DNA from: Agromyces bauzanensis | GTDB lineage: Bacteria > Actinomycetota > Actinomycetes > Actinomycetales > Microbacteriaceae | Reading direction: 5' to 3' | NCBI RefSeq assembly: GCF_014645655.1 | Contig: NZ_BMMD01000021.1 | Location: forward strand, 1-64,000 | Length of the DNA: 64,000 nt | Shown: in pieces, positions 43,199 to 53,468 of the stretch | Position numbering within the stretch: the first letter of the stretch is position 1 | Layout of the letters: every line of letters starts with the position of its first letter | Program-made: the position numbers and the translations under genes | Notes under the pieces: model-generated | The model's database searches: none | The model's input: the letters and a program-made list of their open reading frames with translations, nothing else | Told to the model about the DNA's origin: nothing

Positions 43199-43267
43199 CA
43201 GTGGCGGCCATTCAGTGGCGGCCGTCAGTGGCGGCCGTTCAGTGGCGGCCGTTCAGTGGCGGCCGTT
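43199..43267. repeat. five tandem copies of a 14-bp unit spanning the tdk stop codon
   Basis: The unit CAGTGGCGGCCGTT occurs at 43199, 43213 (13 bp), 43226, 43240 and 43254; the first copy has ATT at its end. Read on the minus strand each copy contains the last tdk codons and stop (NGRH then TGA). Only the innermost stop is used; the others follow it as untranslated duplicates. Confidence 0.85.
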
Positions 43268-43867
43268 CAGGACCCCGCCGCTCTCCTCGAGGTAGCAGAC
43301 GCCGCAGAGGGACTCGTAGGTGACCTCCTCGCCGTCGATCGCGACCTGGTCGCCGTCGAACACGAACCGGCCGTCGAAGAGGCGGCCGTTGAAGATGGCC
43401 TTGCGTCCGCAGCGGCAGATGGTCTTCAGCTCCTCGATGCTGTGCGCGATCTCGAGGAGGCGCCGGCTGCCGGGAAACGCGGCCGTCTGGAAGTCGGTAC
43501 GGATGCCGTACGCCAGCACGGGGATGTCGTCCATGAGGGCGATGCGCAGCAGGTCGTCGACCTGCTCGGCGGTGAGGAACTGCGCCTCGTCGATGAGCAG
43601 GCAGCTCACGTCGCGTCCGGACACCTCGATGACCCGTGATCGGTAGTGCTGGAAGCGCTCGAGCGCGTTCGCGTCGTGGTCGATCATGAAGTCGACGTCG
43701 CGCGCCACGCCGAGCCGCGACACGATGCTGAGGTCCCCCTTCGTGTCGACGGCAGGCTTCGCGAGCAGCACCTCGTGGCCGCGTTCCTCGTAGTTGAAGG
43801 CCGCCTGGAGCAACGCCGTCGACTTGCCGGAGTTCATCGCGCCGTAGCGGAAGTACAACTTCGCCAT
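43253..43867 (-). CDS. tdk: thymidine kinase
   Basis: A 204-residue type II thymidine kinase of the salvage pathway. The P-loop is GAMNSGKST near residues 9-17, the Walker B region is CLLIDEAQFL, the lasso region contains FQTAAFPGS, and zinc ligands lie in CRCGRK and CGVC. The C-terminus ends inside a 14-bp tandem repeat. It starts right after the response regulator stop, so it may be co-transcribed with the two-component genes. Confidence 0.92.
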   Translation of the reverse strand: MAKLYFRYGAMNSGKSTALLQAAFNYEERGHEVLLAKPAVDTKGDLSIVSRLGVARDVDFMIDHDANALERFQHYRSRVIEVSGRDVSCLLIDEAQFLTAEQVDDLLRIALMDDIPVLAYGIRTDFQTAAFPGSRRLLEIAHSIEELKTICRCGRKAIFNGRLFDGRFVFDGDQVAIDGEEVTYESLCGVCYLEESGGVLNGRH

Positions 43868-44599
43868 CTACTCGAGGAATCCGTCCTCCGCCGCACGGCG
43901 GATCAGTTCGGCCTTCCGGCTCGCCGGCCGGCCGACTCGTGCGTACTTCTCGCGCACGCGCCGCAGGTACGTCTTCGCGGTCTCGTAGCCCACGTCCATG
44001 CGGTCGGCCACCTCGGCGGTGGAGTGCCCCTCGGCGTACAGCCGCAGGGCGCGCTCCTCCGCGGCGCTGAGGTGCGCCGAGCCGGGCTCCGCCGGCGTTG
44101 CGGCCGTGCCGGCGTCGCGGCGGGCGCTCCCGGTCGACGGATGCCGCCGCAGCCGCTCCCCGCGTGCAGCGCGCCGTGCGAGGTCGATGAGCTCCGCCAC
44201 GGACAGTGTCTTGGAAACGAAGCCCGCCGCGCCGGCGGCGAGGCACCGCGCCCGGGAGCCCTCGTCGTCGAGCGCGCTCACGACGAGCACCTTCGCCCCC
44301 GCGGCCCGGCAGGCACGGATGCGGGATTCGATCGAGACGCCGTCGCCGAGCTGGAGGTCCATCAGCACGAGGTCGACGGGGAAGGCGGGGTCGCGGATGA
44401 GATCCATCCAGGTGGTGGCGCGCACGGCGACCACGAAGTCCGGGGCGTGATCGCCGAACCACATGGCGAGGCTGTCGACGATGAGGCCGTGGTCGTCGAG
44501 CAGCGCGAGGCGCACGCGTTCGTCCGCGGGGGTGCCGGGGGGCGCCGCGGGCGGGGCTGGCGACGGGGCCGGCGGGATCGACGCCTCACTCGGGGACAT
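43868..44599 (-). CDS. NarL/LuxR-type response regulator
   Basis: A 243-residue regulator. A Pro/Ala-rich N-terminal extension (about 28 residues) leads to a receiver domain with the acidic pair LLDDH, the phosphoacceptor Asp in DLVLMDLQLG, Ser/Thr in VVSAL and Lys in GFVSKT. A C-terminal LuxR helix-turn-helix follows (about 180-235; GHSTAEVADRMDVGYETAKTYL). Its start overlaps the end of the degenerate kinase gene by 14 bp. It is the only regulator for two kinase-like proteins. Confidence 0.85.
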   Translation of the reverse strand: MSPSEASIPPAPSPAPPAAPPGTPADERVRLALLDDHGLIVDSLAMWFGDHAPDFVVAVRATTWMDLIRDPAFPVDLVLMDLQLGDGVSIESRIRACRAAGAKVLVVSALDDEGSRARCLAAGAAGFVSKTLSVAELIDLARRAARGERLRRHPSTGSARRDAGTAATPAEPGSAHLSAAEERALRLYAEGHSTAEVADRMDVGYETAKTYLRRVREKYARVGRPASRKAELIRRAAEDGFLE

Positions 44600-45725
44600 G
44601 ACGCAACTCCACCTTCACATTCTCCTCTGTCAGCGTGGCCTCCGCGCCCATGGCAACCGCGCGGGCCACCGCGGTGAAGCGATCGAGCTCACGACGGGCC
44701 GGCGGCGACGACCCGTGCTCGGCCACGATCGAGACGCCGCGACGATCGGGCTCGCCGTGCAGCGCCACGTGGATCCTCGCCGACCGACCCGCGTCGCCGA
44801 GCCACACCAGCAGCGCCGTGAGGGCGGAACGCTGGTCGTCATTCAGGTCCTCGGCCGCGCCGGTCGGGTCGTCGATCACGACGGGGATGCCGCGCGTCGA
44901 CTGCAGGTCTGCCGCGAGCTCGTCGAGCCACGTCGACTCGATGCCCGCCTTGAGTGCGTGCCGCAACGTCTCGGCGAGCTCACGGGCGCGATCGGCATCG
45001 GCGACCGAGATGCGGTCGGCGGTCATGACGCCCGCGAGGAACGGCAGCACCTCCCGACCGAGCACCGACACGCGGCTCTGCTGCACGGACCGGGCGATCC
45101 CGGCACGGAGCTCCGCGTCGCGCTGCAGCGCGGCGCGATTGGCCTCCCGCTGCCAGGCGAGCGTCTCGTCGACGACCGCGGCGGAGTACCCGGCCGCCGC
45201 CGCCGCGAGGGCGAGCACCGCGGCCGAGTTCAGTGCGATGAGCGAGGCGACGGGTGCGTCCACGGCGATCGCCGAGGCCGATCCGACGACGAGGAGGGAG
45301 AGCACGGCCGCGGAGATCACGCCGGCGAGCAGCAGTGAGACCCACGTGCAGTACGGCGCGACGCTGAGGATGAGCGTGCCGACGACGATGGAGCCGAAGT
45401 CGTCGTAGATCGAGGTGTTGGCACCGATGGTGCTGATGTACTCGGCGATCGCCGCGGCGACCGCGAGCGCCACGATGAGCCACAGGCGCTCCGAGGTGAA
45501 CGGAGCCCGCGACGGCGCCACGGAGATCGCCGCGACGACTCCCGCCGCACCCACGAGCCCGATCGCGATGAAGGCGGCGAGCGGCCTGCCGACCTCGTCC
45601 CAGTGCACGATCGTCAGCACGATCGAGGCTCCGAACGCCAGGGCCGCGCCGATCGCGACGAGCGGTGTCGCCGAGATGCCCCCGAGCGGGTCGGCTTCCT
45701 GCTGGGTGAGGGGCATCCTGCTCAT
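44586..45725 (-). CDS. degenerate sensor-kinase-like membrane protein
   Basis: A 379-residue protein with about six N-terminal membrane helices followed by a kinase-like cytoplasmic region. The stretch where the phosphorylated His should lie (QRDAELRAGIARSVQQSRVS) has no histidine in the expected place. The ATPase part (LNDDQRSALTALLVWLGDAG, VSIVAEHGSS) lacks the N box and the glycine boxes. It overlaps the intact kinase gene by ATGA and the regulator gene by 14 bp. It is probably a pseudokinase that senses a signal or modulates the true kinase. Confidence 0.65.
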   Translation of the reverse strand: MSRMPLTQQEADPLGGISATPLVAIGAALAFGASIVLTIVHWDEVGRPLAAFIAIGLVGAAGVVAAISVAPSRAPFTSERLWLIVALAVAAAIAEYISTIGANTSIYDDFGSIVVGTLILSVAPYCTWVSLLLAGVISAAVLSLLVVGSASAIAVDAPVASLIALNSAAVLALAAAAAGYSAAVVDETLAWQREANRAALQRDAELRAGIARSVQQSRVSVLGREVLPFLAGVMTADRISVADADRARELAETLRHALKAGIESTWLDELAADLQSTRGIPVVIDDPTGAAEDLNDDQRSALTALLVWLGDAGRSARIHVALHGEPDRRGVSIVAEHGSSPPARRELDRFTAVARAVAMGAEATLTEENVKVELRHVPE

Positions 45726-46954
45726 TCGCCGCCCTCGGGCACGGCCATCACGACGGTGGTGCCGATGCCCTTCGTCGACCAGAGGCGCACCGTGCCGTCC
45801 TCCTGCTCGATGCGAGCGCGGATCGAGGTACGGAGCCCGATGCGATCCTCCGGCACGTCGCCCTCGTCGAATCCGACGCCGCTGTCCATGACGGCGACGG
45901 TCACCTCGCCGTCGCTGAAACCGATCGCCACCTCCGCCTCACGCACGCCCGCGTGCCTCGCGATGTTGACGAGACACTGGGCGACGGCCGCGTCGAGCGC
46001 GGCGGCGCGGCCCGGCCCGAGTACGCCGAGCACCGCGAGGTCCCCGCTCATCCGCACTTCGAGCCCGAGGTTCACGGCGGCGGTGGACGCGGCCTCGAGC
46101 GTCGGCGGCGCGGTGTCGTCTGCTGCGCGGGCCGGTCCGCCGGGCCGGCTCGGCTGCGGCAGCAGGCCTGCTTCCGCATCGGCCTGTGCGTGGTCGATCG
46201 CCCAGTCGCGACCGACGATGAGGCTGAGATCTTCGCGGATGCCAAGCCTGAGCCGCTCGTCGACCGGCCCGGATCCGGCGGCGGCGATCGCCACGAGGTG
46301 ACTGAGCGCGGTGTCGTGCAGTCGCGCGGTGGCACGGAGTTCGTAGTCGTGGCGGATGGCGAGCTCGCGCGTCTGCTGGCTCGCGCGGTGGAGTCCCGTC
46401 TCACGCCGGGCGTCGGTTCGGCGGCTGAGCCCCTCGGAGCCGCGTGCGAGGACGAGCATGCCGAGGGCGGCCGCGGCGGCGACATTGGGCGTCCACACGC
46501 CGCCCGCCAGGGCCGCGCCGAGGAACGTGGCAGCCTCGCCCAAGCCGTAGCCGAGCGCGCCCCACGTGATGGCGATCAGCGATCCCGAGCCGGCACCGCC
46601 GACGAGGATCAGGGCGATGCGCGGCAGTGCGAGCATCACGTTGTCGGTCGACCGCAGCCCGTAGGCCGGGTCCATCACGATCACGGTGAGGGCGAGCACC
46701 GCCCCTGTCCCGGCGACGAGGTAGATGAGGGTGAGCGTCACCGTCGGGAATCGGGCGACGAGCACCAGGATCCCGGCGAGCAGGGTCGACAGCGCCGCCG
46801 TGGTCCATCCGGCGGGGTCGGCCTCCTCGGTCGCGCCCATGACGCCGATGAAGACCGCGATGCCGAGGCACACCCACGCCGCGCAGTGACCACCGTGCGC
46901 GAGCGCCCGGCTCAGCGAATCTCGCGCGAGGTGTCCCGGCAACCCCAGGGTCAT
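45722..46954 (-). CDS. sensor histidine kinase (HisKA_3-like)
   Basis: A 410-residue membrane kinase with about six helices in residues 20-165. The dimerisation helix contains ATARLHDTALSHLVAIA, with the likely phosphorylated His in RLHDT. The ATPase domain has CLVNIARHAG (N box), MDSGVGFD (D box) and TKGIGTTVVM (G box). The ATG at 46954 follows GGAGGACC. It is the functional partner for the LuxR-type regulator; the signal is unknown. Confidence 0.8.
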   Translation of the reverse strand: MTLGLPGHLARDSLSRALAHGGHCAAWVCLGIAVFIGVMGATEEADPAGWTTAALSTLLAGILVLVARFPTVTLTLIYLVAGTGAVLALTVIVMDPAYGLRSTDNVMLALPRIALILVGGAGSGSLIAITWGALGYGLGEAATFLGAALAGGVWTPNVAAAAALGMLVLARGSEGLSRRTDARRETGLHRASQQTRELAIRHDYELRATARLHDTALSHLVAIAAAGSGPVDERLRLGIREDLSLIVGRDWAIDHAQADAEAGLLPQPSRPGGPARAADDTAPPTLEAASTAAVNLGLEVRMSGDLAVLGVLGPGRAAALDAAVAQCLVNIARHAGVREAEVAIGFSDGEVTVAVMDSGVGFDEGDVPEDRIGLRTSIRARIEQEDGTVRLWSTKGIGTTVVMAVPEGGE

Positions 46955-47066
46955 CGTGGTCCTCCACTCGGGCGCCGGCGGGTGATCGGGTGCGCCCCCG
47001 GCCTTCTGCGGATTATCGCAGTTCCACGCCGCATACGTCGTCGCCCGCCGACCGCCGAAGCGGGGT

Positions 47067-49184
47067 TCAGAAGAGCGCCGACGGATCGGGCGGCCGACCG
47101 AACACATCGGGCAGCGACCCCGAGGCGTGGCGCGGGGGCGCCGTCGTGGGCGCCGACGACCGCACGCCGCCCGTCACGGGATCCTCACGCCCCTGCTCCA
47201 GCCCGTGCGCTCGGATGAGGGGCCGCATCCGCTGTCCGAGCCAGCGGCGGTACTCCTTGGGCGCGTACGAGTTGTTGCCGTAGTACATCGACCGGTACTT
47301 CGGCACCAGTTCGGGGTGCTCGCGCTCGAGCCACTGCATGAACCACGGCTTCACTCCCGGCCTGAGGTGCAGCGCCGTGTAGAGCACGCTCGTCGCTCCG
47401 GCGCCCTTGGCCTGGCGCAGCGCCTCGTCGAGGTGGACCCTCGTGTCGGTGAGGTACGGGAGGATCGGCATGAGGAACACCGCGCAGTCGAGGCCCGCGT
47501 CGCGCACCGCCGTGACGGTCGCGAGCCGCGCCTGCGTGCTCGGCGTGCCCGGCTCGACCGACTGCTGCAGCTCGTGATCGTAGACCGCGATCGACATGGC
47601 CAGGTCGACGGGCACGCGCGTCGCGGCATCCGCCAGCTGCGGCAGGTCACGGCGCAGCAGCGTTCCCTTGGTGAGGATGCTGAACGGCGTGCCGCTCGTC
47701 GTGAGCGCGTCGATGATGCCCGGCATCAGCGAGTACCGGCCCTCGGCGCGCTGGTAGGGGTCGGTGTTGGTGCCGAGGGCCACGTGCTCGTGCCGCCAGG
47801 CCGGCTTCACGAGCTCGGTGCGCAGCACCTCGGCCACGTTCACCTTCACGATGATCTGCCGGTCGAAGTCGTCGCCGGCGTCGAGGTCGAGGTACGTGTG
47901 CGTGGGGCGGGCGAAGCAGTTGTGGCTCACGACGCCGTTCGCAATGAAGTCGCCCGTGGTCGTGGTGATGTCCATCAGCTCCCGGTCTCCGTGGAGCGCG
48001 TCGATCGACACCACGCGAAGATCCGCCGTGGACTTGATCGCAGCACCGGCAATGGCCAGCTTCCTGGTAATCGCGGGCTGTGCCAGCGCGAAGAACGTGT
48101 TGCGAGCGGGCAAGCCACCCGTCAGTCGGATCGTGGTGACGCCGTTTGGTCGCGCGGCCTCGCGTGTGAACGAGAGGCCGAATCGATCAAGGCTCCGCTC
48201 GATGGCGGTGAGCACCGCGTCGTCCTCGTTGGAGATGCGGAGGATGCCTCGGCTGCACGACCCCTCGGCGTCGAAGATTCCGCCGAGATAACCGGCCGCC
48301 CACTTGTCCGTGCGTTCAGCAGGCCATGAGATCACGCTCGATATCGCTCCGAAGTGAGCTTGCGCCGCGGTCCTGATGCCGTACATCGCGCGTCGGTTCG
48401 CGCTGGCGACCGAGAATTGGAAGGGATTCGTCATGATCCCGAACCTCTCCAGGAAGACGCGCGTTCGGTCAAGCCCTTCGACATCTGCGAGTGCAAGACG
48501 GAACTGACGATGCACATAGGTGCTTCCACGTGCGCGTGTGTACTCACGGGTGAACAAGAGCCCGTCGCCGCGGATCATGCCGGTGAGGTAGCCACGAGCG
48601 TAGTCCTCCGACAGCACCGAGATCTGACGAGCGATGCCGCTGCGACCGAATCCCATCAGCGAGTTCCCGGTCGTCAGGTACGGTCGCTGACCGTGTCCAG
48701 CCATCGAGCCGGTCACGTGCTTCCAACCACGTTCGGTGAGGAACCGGTGGTCGCCGCTCGCGACGAGCGTCGTGCCGTCGGCGAGCGTGACGCGGTACGC
48801 GGGTTTGCGGTTCGTCCACTTCGCCAGGACCTTGGCCGGAGTGTATCGGCGGTATCGGCCCGCAACCCGAGTGCCCAGCACCACATCGCCGACCTCGACC
48901 GCCCACAACGGCTTCTCACGGCCATCGCTCATGGTGATCACCGTTTCGGGATCTATGCAGTACACGCACGCGTGGCTGCAGCCACGGTACGGGTTGATGG
49001 TCCAGCCGAACGGCACCACCGACTGGCCCGGAACCTTGTTGAGCGCCGACTTCGCGAGCACCTCGTGGAAGGTCACGCCCGCGAACTCGGGCGTCTGCAC
49101 CGAGCGCACGAGGTTGTTCAGCTTCGCGAGCCCGGGAAGCGTGCCCGCCTGCTCGACACCGAGCTCCTGTCCACTCCATCGCAT
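47067..49184 (-). CDS. radical SAM protein (Rv2578c/SplB-like) interrupted by an intein
   Basis: A 705-codon gene. The mature protein would have about 358 residues and matches the Rv2578c-type radical SAM family (MRW start, VRSVQTPEFAGVTFHEVL, KSALNKVP, GTNTDPYQRAEGRYSLMPG). The 4Fe-4S motif C-x3-C-x2-C begins at Cys69 and Cys73; the third cysteine is supplied only after splicing, because an intein (residues 76-422) sits directly before it. COG1533 relatives include spore photoproduct lyase, so DNA repair is a fair guess. ATG 49184 fits the family; a perfect SOS box lies at 49193-49208. It follows the ABC-F gene on the same strand. Confidence 0.85.
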   Translation of the reverse strand: MRWSGQELGVEQAGTLPGLAKLNNLVRSVQTPEFAGVTFHEVLAKSALNKVPGQSVVPFGWTINPYRGCSHACVYCIDPETVITMSDGREKPLWAVEVGDVVLGTRVAGRYRRYTPAKVLAKWTNRKPAYRVTLADGTTLVASGDHRFLTERGWKHVTGSMAGHGQRPYLTTGNSLMGFGRSGIARQISVLSEDYARGYLTGMIRGDGLLFTREYTRARGSTYVHRQFRLALADVEGLDRTRVFLERFGIMTNPFQFSVASANRRAMYGIRTAAQAHFGAISSVISWPAERTDKWAAGYLGGIFDAEGSCSRGILRISNEDDAVLTAIERSLDRFGLSFTREAARPNGVTTIRLTGGLPARNTFFALAQPAITRKLAIAGAAIKSTADLRVVSIDALHGDRELMDITTTTGDFIANGVVSHNCFARPTHTYLDLDAGDDFDRQIIVKVNVAEVLRTELVKPAWRHEHVALGTNTDPYQRAEGRYSLMPGIIDALTTSGTPFSILTKGTLLRRDLPQLADAATRVPVDLAMSIAVYDHELQQSVEPGTPSTQARLATVTAVRDAGLDCAVFLMPILPYLTDTRVHLDEALRQAKGAGATSVLYTALHLRPGVKPWFMQWLEREHPELVPKYRSMYYGNNSYAPKEYRRWLGQRMRPLIRAHGLEQGREDPVTGGVRSSAPTTAPPRHASGSLPDVFGRPPDPSALF
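47919..48959 (-). mobile_element. 347-residue intein with LAGLIDADG homing endonuclease
   Basis: Splicing block A starts with Cys1 (CIDPETVITMSDG); block B has the His of VASGDHRFLT near intein residue 71; block F is LMDITTTTGDFIANG; and block G ends VVSHN with an extein Cys following. Two LAGLIDADG motifs are present, YLTGMIRGDG (residues about 124-133) and YLGGIFDAEG (about 224-233), so the homing endonuclease looks complete. The insert splits the extein between Tyr75 and the third cluster cysteine. Its DNA seems slightly poorer in GC than the host gene. Confidence 0.92.
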
Positions 49185-49188
49185 CTGC

Positions 49189-51060
<1,872 letters not shown>

Positions 51061-51082
51061 GCGGGAACGTCCGTTCGCGAGT

Positions 51083-51154
51083 GCTCCCGGGTCGCGGGCC
51101 GTCGCCGCCGAGGGCGCGCACGCGGCACGGCGGCGCGGTCGGCGACCCGGGAGC
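51083..51154 (-). promoter_or_regulatory. long hairpin in the ABC-F leader
   Basis: The arms GCTCCCGGGTCGC (51083-51095) and its exact complement (51142-51154) can form a 13-bp stem, with further GC-rich pairing inside. It lies between the leader ORF stop (51214) and the ABC-F start (51060). A smaller dyad, GAACG-GA-CGTTC, falls just before the start codon and could hide the ribosome site. No T-tract is present, so translational or Rho-dependent attenuation is more likely than intrinsic termination. Confidence 0.55.
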
Positions 51155-51213
51155 GGATGGATGAGTCCCGCCCGGCATTCGCCGTCGCGAAGGTGCGCGC
51201 GACACTGTCGCGA

Positions 51214-51276
51214 TCAGTGGAAGTGCACACCCGGAGTCAACGGCGCCTCAGGCGCGGGACGATGGGATGTGCTCAC
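51214..51276 (-). CDS. 20-codon leader peptide ORF upstream of the ABC-F gene
   Basis: A GTG-started frame (MSTSHRPAPEAPL at its beginning, GVHFH at its end) that starts about nine bases after the predicted transcription start and stops 153 bases before the ABC-F gene. Leader ORFs that respond to ribosome stalling precede several ARE-type ABC-F genes in Gram-positive bacteria; that is family knowledge, the rest is inference. A GCGACA-G-TGTCGC dyad follows its stop. Confidence 0.45.
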   Translation of the reverse strand: MSTSHRPAPEAPLTPGVHFH

Positions 51277-51291
51277 TTCATAGCGGGGTCG

Positions 51292-51321
51292 ACAGTAGCA
51301 GACGCGGCGCGGGCTTGCCAA
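51292..51321 (-). promoter_or_regulatory. sigma-70-type promoter of the ABC-F leader
   Basis: On the minus strand TTGGCA (51316-51321) and TACTGT (51292-51297) are separated by 18 bp. It lies between the mqo stop and the leader ORF, and would place the start of transcription near 51285. Confidence 0.6.
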
Positions 51322-51360
51322 GGCGCGGTACCGATCCCGCGATCGCCGTAACGCCGCGGG

Positions 51361-52839
51361 CTACGCGCTGAGCTCGAGCACCTTCGCCGTCTCGGCGAGC
51401 GAGGCCGCGGCAACCTCGGGATCCGCCGAGAGGGTCGTTCCGTAGCTCGGGATCATCTCGCGCAGCTTCGGCTCCCACCCCGCGAACCGGTCGGGAAAGC
51501 ACCGTGCGAGCACGTCGAGCATGATCGGCACGGCGGTCGAGGCGCCGGGGGAGGCGCCGAGGAGCCCCGCGATGGTGCCGTCGGCACCCGTGATGAGCTC
51601 GGTGCCGAACTGGAGCACGCCGCCCTTCTGCGGGTCGCGCTTCATGACCTGCACGCGCTGGCCGGCGGTGATGAGCTCCCAGTCGCGATCCTTGGCGGTG
51701 GGCATGAACTCGCGCAGTGCCGCGAGCTTCTTCGCACGCGAGGCGAGCAGCTCGGACGCGAGGTACTTCACGAGGTCGAAGTTCTTGAGGGCGACCTGCA
51801 GCATCGGCCCGAGGTTGTGCAGGCGTACCGAGAACGGCAGGTCGAACCAGGTGCTCGTCTTCAGGAACTTCGGCGTGAAGCCGGCGTACGGCCCGAAGAG
51901 GAGCGCCGTCTCGCCGTCGACGACGCGCGTGTCGAGGTGCGGCACCGACATGGGCGGCGCGCCGACGGCGGCCTTGCCGTAGACCTTCGCCTGATGCTGC
52001 GCGACGATCTTGGGGTTGGTCGTGCGCAGGAACTGGCCCGAGATCGGGAACCCCCCGAACCCCTTGATCTCGGGGATGCCGGCATGCTGCAGCAGTGCGA
52101 GGGCGCCGCCGCCCGCCCCGACGAACACGAACCTCGCGGTGACGGTCTTCGGCGTCTGGCCCACGGTGTGGCGCACGCGGAGCTTCCACGTGCCGTCCTT
52201 CTGGCGCTTGAGCCAGGTCACCTGGTGGTTGGTCTGGATGGATGCCCCGCGACGGGCCATGTCCTCGAAGAGGTATCGGGTGAGGGCACCGAAGTCCACG
52301 TCGGTGCCGGCTGCGATGCGGGTCGCCGCGACCTTCTGGCTGGGGTTGCGCTTCTTGGCGAGCATCGGCGTCCACTCGGCGATGCGCTCGAGCTCTTCGG
52401 TGTACTCGAGATCGGGGAACAGCGGCTCGTCCTTGAGTGCCGCGACGCGCTTGCGCAAGTACTCGACGTTCGCCTCGCCCTTGACGAAGGTCATGTGCGG
52501 GGTGGAGTTGATGAAGTTGTGGGGCTCGGGCAGGGCACCCGTGGACACGAGGTACGCCCAGTACTGCCGGCTGACCTGGAACTGCTCGTTGATCGACACG
52601 GCCTTCGCGGCGTCGACGGTGCCATCGTGGTTCTCGGGCATGTAGTTGAGCTCGCAGAGTGCCGCATGGCCGGTACCGGCGTTGTTCCACGCGTTCGAGG
52701 ACTCCTGGGCCACCTCGCCGAGTCGCTCGTAGACGCGGATGCTCCAGTCCGGCTCCAGTTGGGAGATCAGGGAGCCGAGCGTCGCGCTCATGATGCCCCC
52801 GCCGATGAGTACGACGTCGACGGATTCCTCTGAAGTCAC
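51361..52839 (-). CDS. mqo: malate:quinone oxidoreductase
   Basis: A 492-residue FAD enzyme that oxidises malate at the membrane and passes electrons to quinone. The FAD-binding motif is VLIGGGIMSATLG near residues 10-22. Family segments include ESSNAWNNAGTGHAALCELNY, WTPMLAKKRN, GFPISGQFL and LLGASPGASTA. I chose GTG 52839 because a TAGACT -10 box stands seven bases upstream without a ribosome site; the longer frame up to 52887 would contain the promoter. It is transcribed towards the ABC-F gene. Confidence 0.92.
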   Translation of the reverse strand: MTSEESVDVVLIGGGIMSATLGSLISQLEPDWSIRVYERLGEVAQESSNAWNNAGTGHAALCELNYMPENHDGTVDAAKAVSINEQFQVSRQYWAYLVSTGALPEPHNFINSTPHMTFVKGEANVEYLRKRVAALKDEPLFPDLEYTEELERIAEWTPMLAKKRNPSQKVAATRIAAGTDVDFGALTRYLFEDMARRGASIQTNHQVTWLKRQKDGTWKLRVRHTVGQTPKTVTARFVFVGAGGGALALLQHAGIPEIKGFGGFPISGQFLRTTNPKIVAQHQAKVYGKAAVGAPPMSVPHLDTRVVDGETALLFGPYAGFTPKFLKTSTWFDLPFSVRLHNLGPMLQVALKNFDLVKYLASELLASRAKKLAALREFMPTAKDRDWELITAGQRVQVMKRDPQKGGVLQFGTELITGADGTIAGLLGASPGASTAVPIMLDVLARCFPDRFAGWEPKLREMIPSYGTTLSADPEVAAASLAETAKVLELSA

Positions 52840-52846
52840 GATTTCC

Positions 52847-52852
52847 AGTCTA
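52847..52852 (-). promoter_or_regulatory. -10 element of the leaderless mqo transcript
   Basis: TAGACT on the minus strand ends seven nucleotides before GTG 52839. The layout matches other leaderless genes in the window. Confidence 0.45.
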
Positions 52853-52920
52853 GAGGAGTTGAGATGGTGCCCTTGACCGCGTATCATCGCGCGGCCGCCG
52901 CCGTCGGCCGGGCGCCCACC

Positions 52921-53382
52921 TCACTCCACGTCGCCCCCGTCGAGGTGCGGCATGCCGCGCTCGTCGAGCGGCCAGAACGGGTTGTGCGCGAACTCCCAGA
53001 GGTTGCCGTCGGGATCTGCGCCGTACCCGCTGTAGCCGCCCCACTCGGTCTCGACCGCGGGCTTGGTCACCTCGCCGCCGGCCGCCTGCCAGTCGACGAG
53101 GGCGGCATCGACCTCGGCACGGGTGTCGAAGTTGACCGCGAGCGCGACGCCGCGGAACCCCGGCGCCGGCCACGGGGCATCCGTCTGGCTCGCGAGCCCG
53201 GCGTCGACCGCGAGCTCGGGGCTCGTCCAGAGGGCGATGATCGGGCCGGGTGTCGAGAAGAAGGTGATGCCGTCGGCGGAATGGGTGGACTGTCGCCAGC
53301 CGAGACGACGGTAGAAGGCGGTGGCGACGTCGACGTCGGCCACGCCGACGGTGATGAGGGTGAAGCGCTGCGGGACGGCCAT
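52921..53382 (-). CDS. VOC-family (glyoxalase/bleomycin-resistance-like) protein
   Basis: A 153-residue single-module vicinal-oxygen-chelate protein. The beta-alpha-beta modules start with FTLITVGVADVDVATAFYRRLGW and end with YGADPDGNLWEFAHNPFW, the usual C-terminal metal-ligand region. Such proteins range from dioxygenases to drug binders; function unknown. The ATG at 53382 lies six bases after a TACCGT -10 box (53389-53394), another leaderless arrangement. Confidence 0.75.
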   Translation of the reverse strand: MAVPQRFTLITVGVADVDVATAFYRRLGWRQSTHSADGITFFSTPGPIIALWTSPELAVDAGLASQTDAPWPAPGFRGVALAVNFDTRAEVDAALVDWQAAGGEVTKPAVETEWGGYSGYGADPDGNLWEFAHNPFWPLDERGMPHLDGGDVE

Positions 53383-53417
53383 GGCGCGACGGTATCGCGG
53401 CCGACCGACACCCGGTC

Positions 53418-53452
53418 TCGAGGAGCGCCCGGCTCCGCGGGGCGCTCCTCGA
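53418..53452 (-). terminator. hairpin/REP-like repeat after the small membrane protein gene
   Basis: A perfect 12-bp inverted repeat, TCGAGGAGCGCC (53418-53429) and its complement (53441-53452), has an 11-nt loop and outer CCGGT/ACCACCGG flanks. It lies between the membrane protein stop and the VOC promoter. Its sequence resembles repeats I recall from Microbacteriaceae intergenic DNA; it may act as a terminator. Confidence 0.6.
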
Positions 53453-53468
53453 CCACCGGGACCGCCGG

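Noticed and set aside
52840..52887. N-terminal extension of mqo to 52887
   Set aside because: The extension contains the probable -10 box and does not match the family; GTG 52839 gives the normal length.
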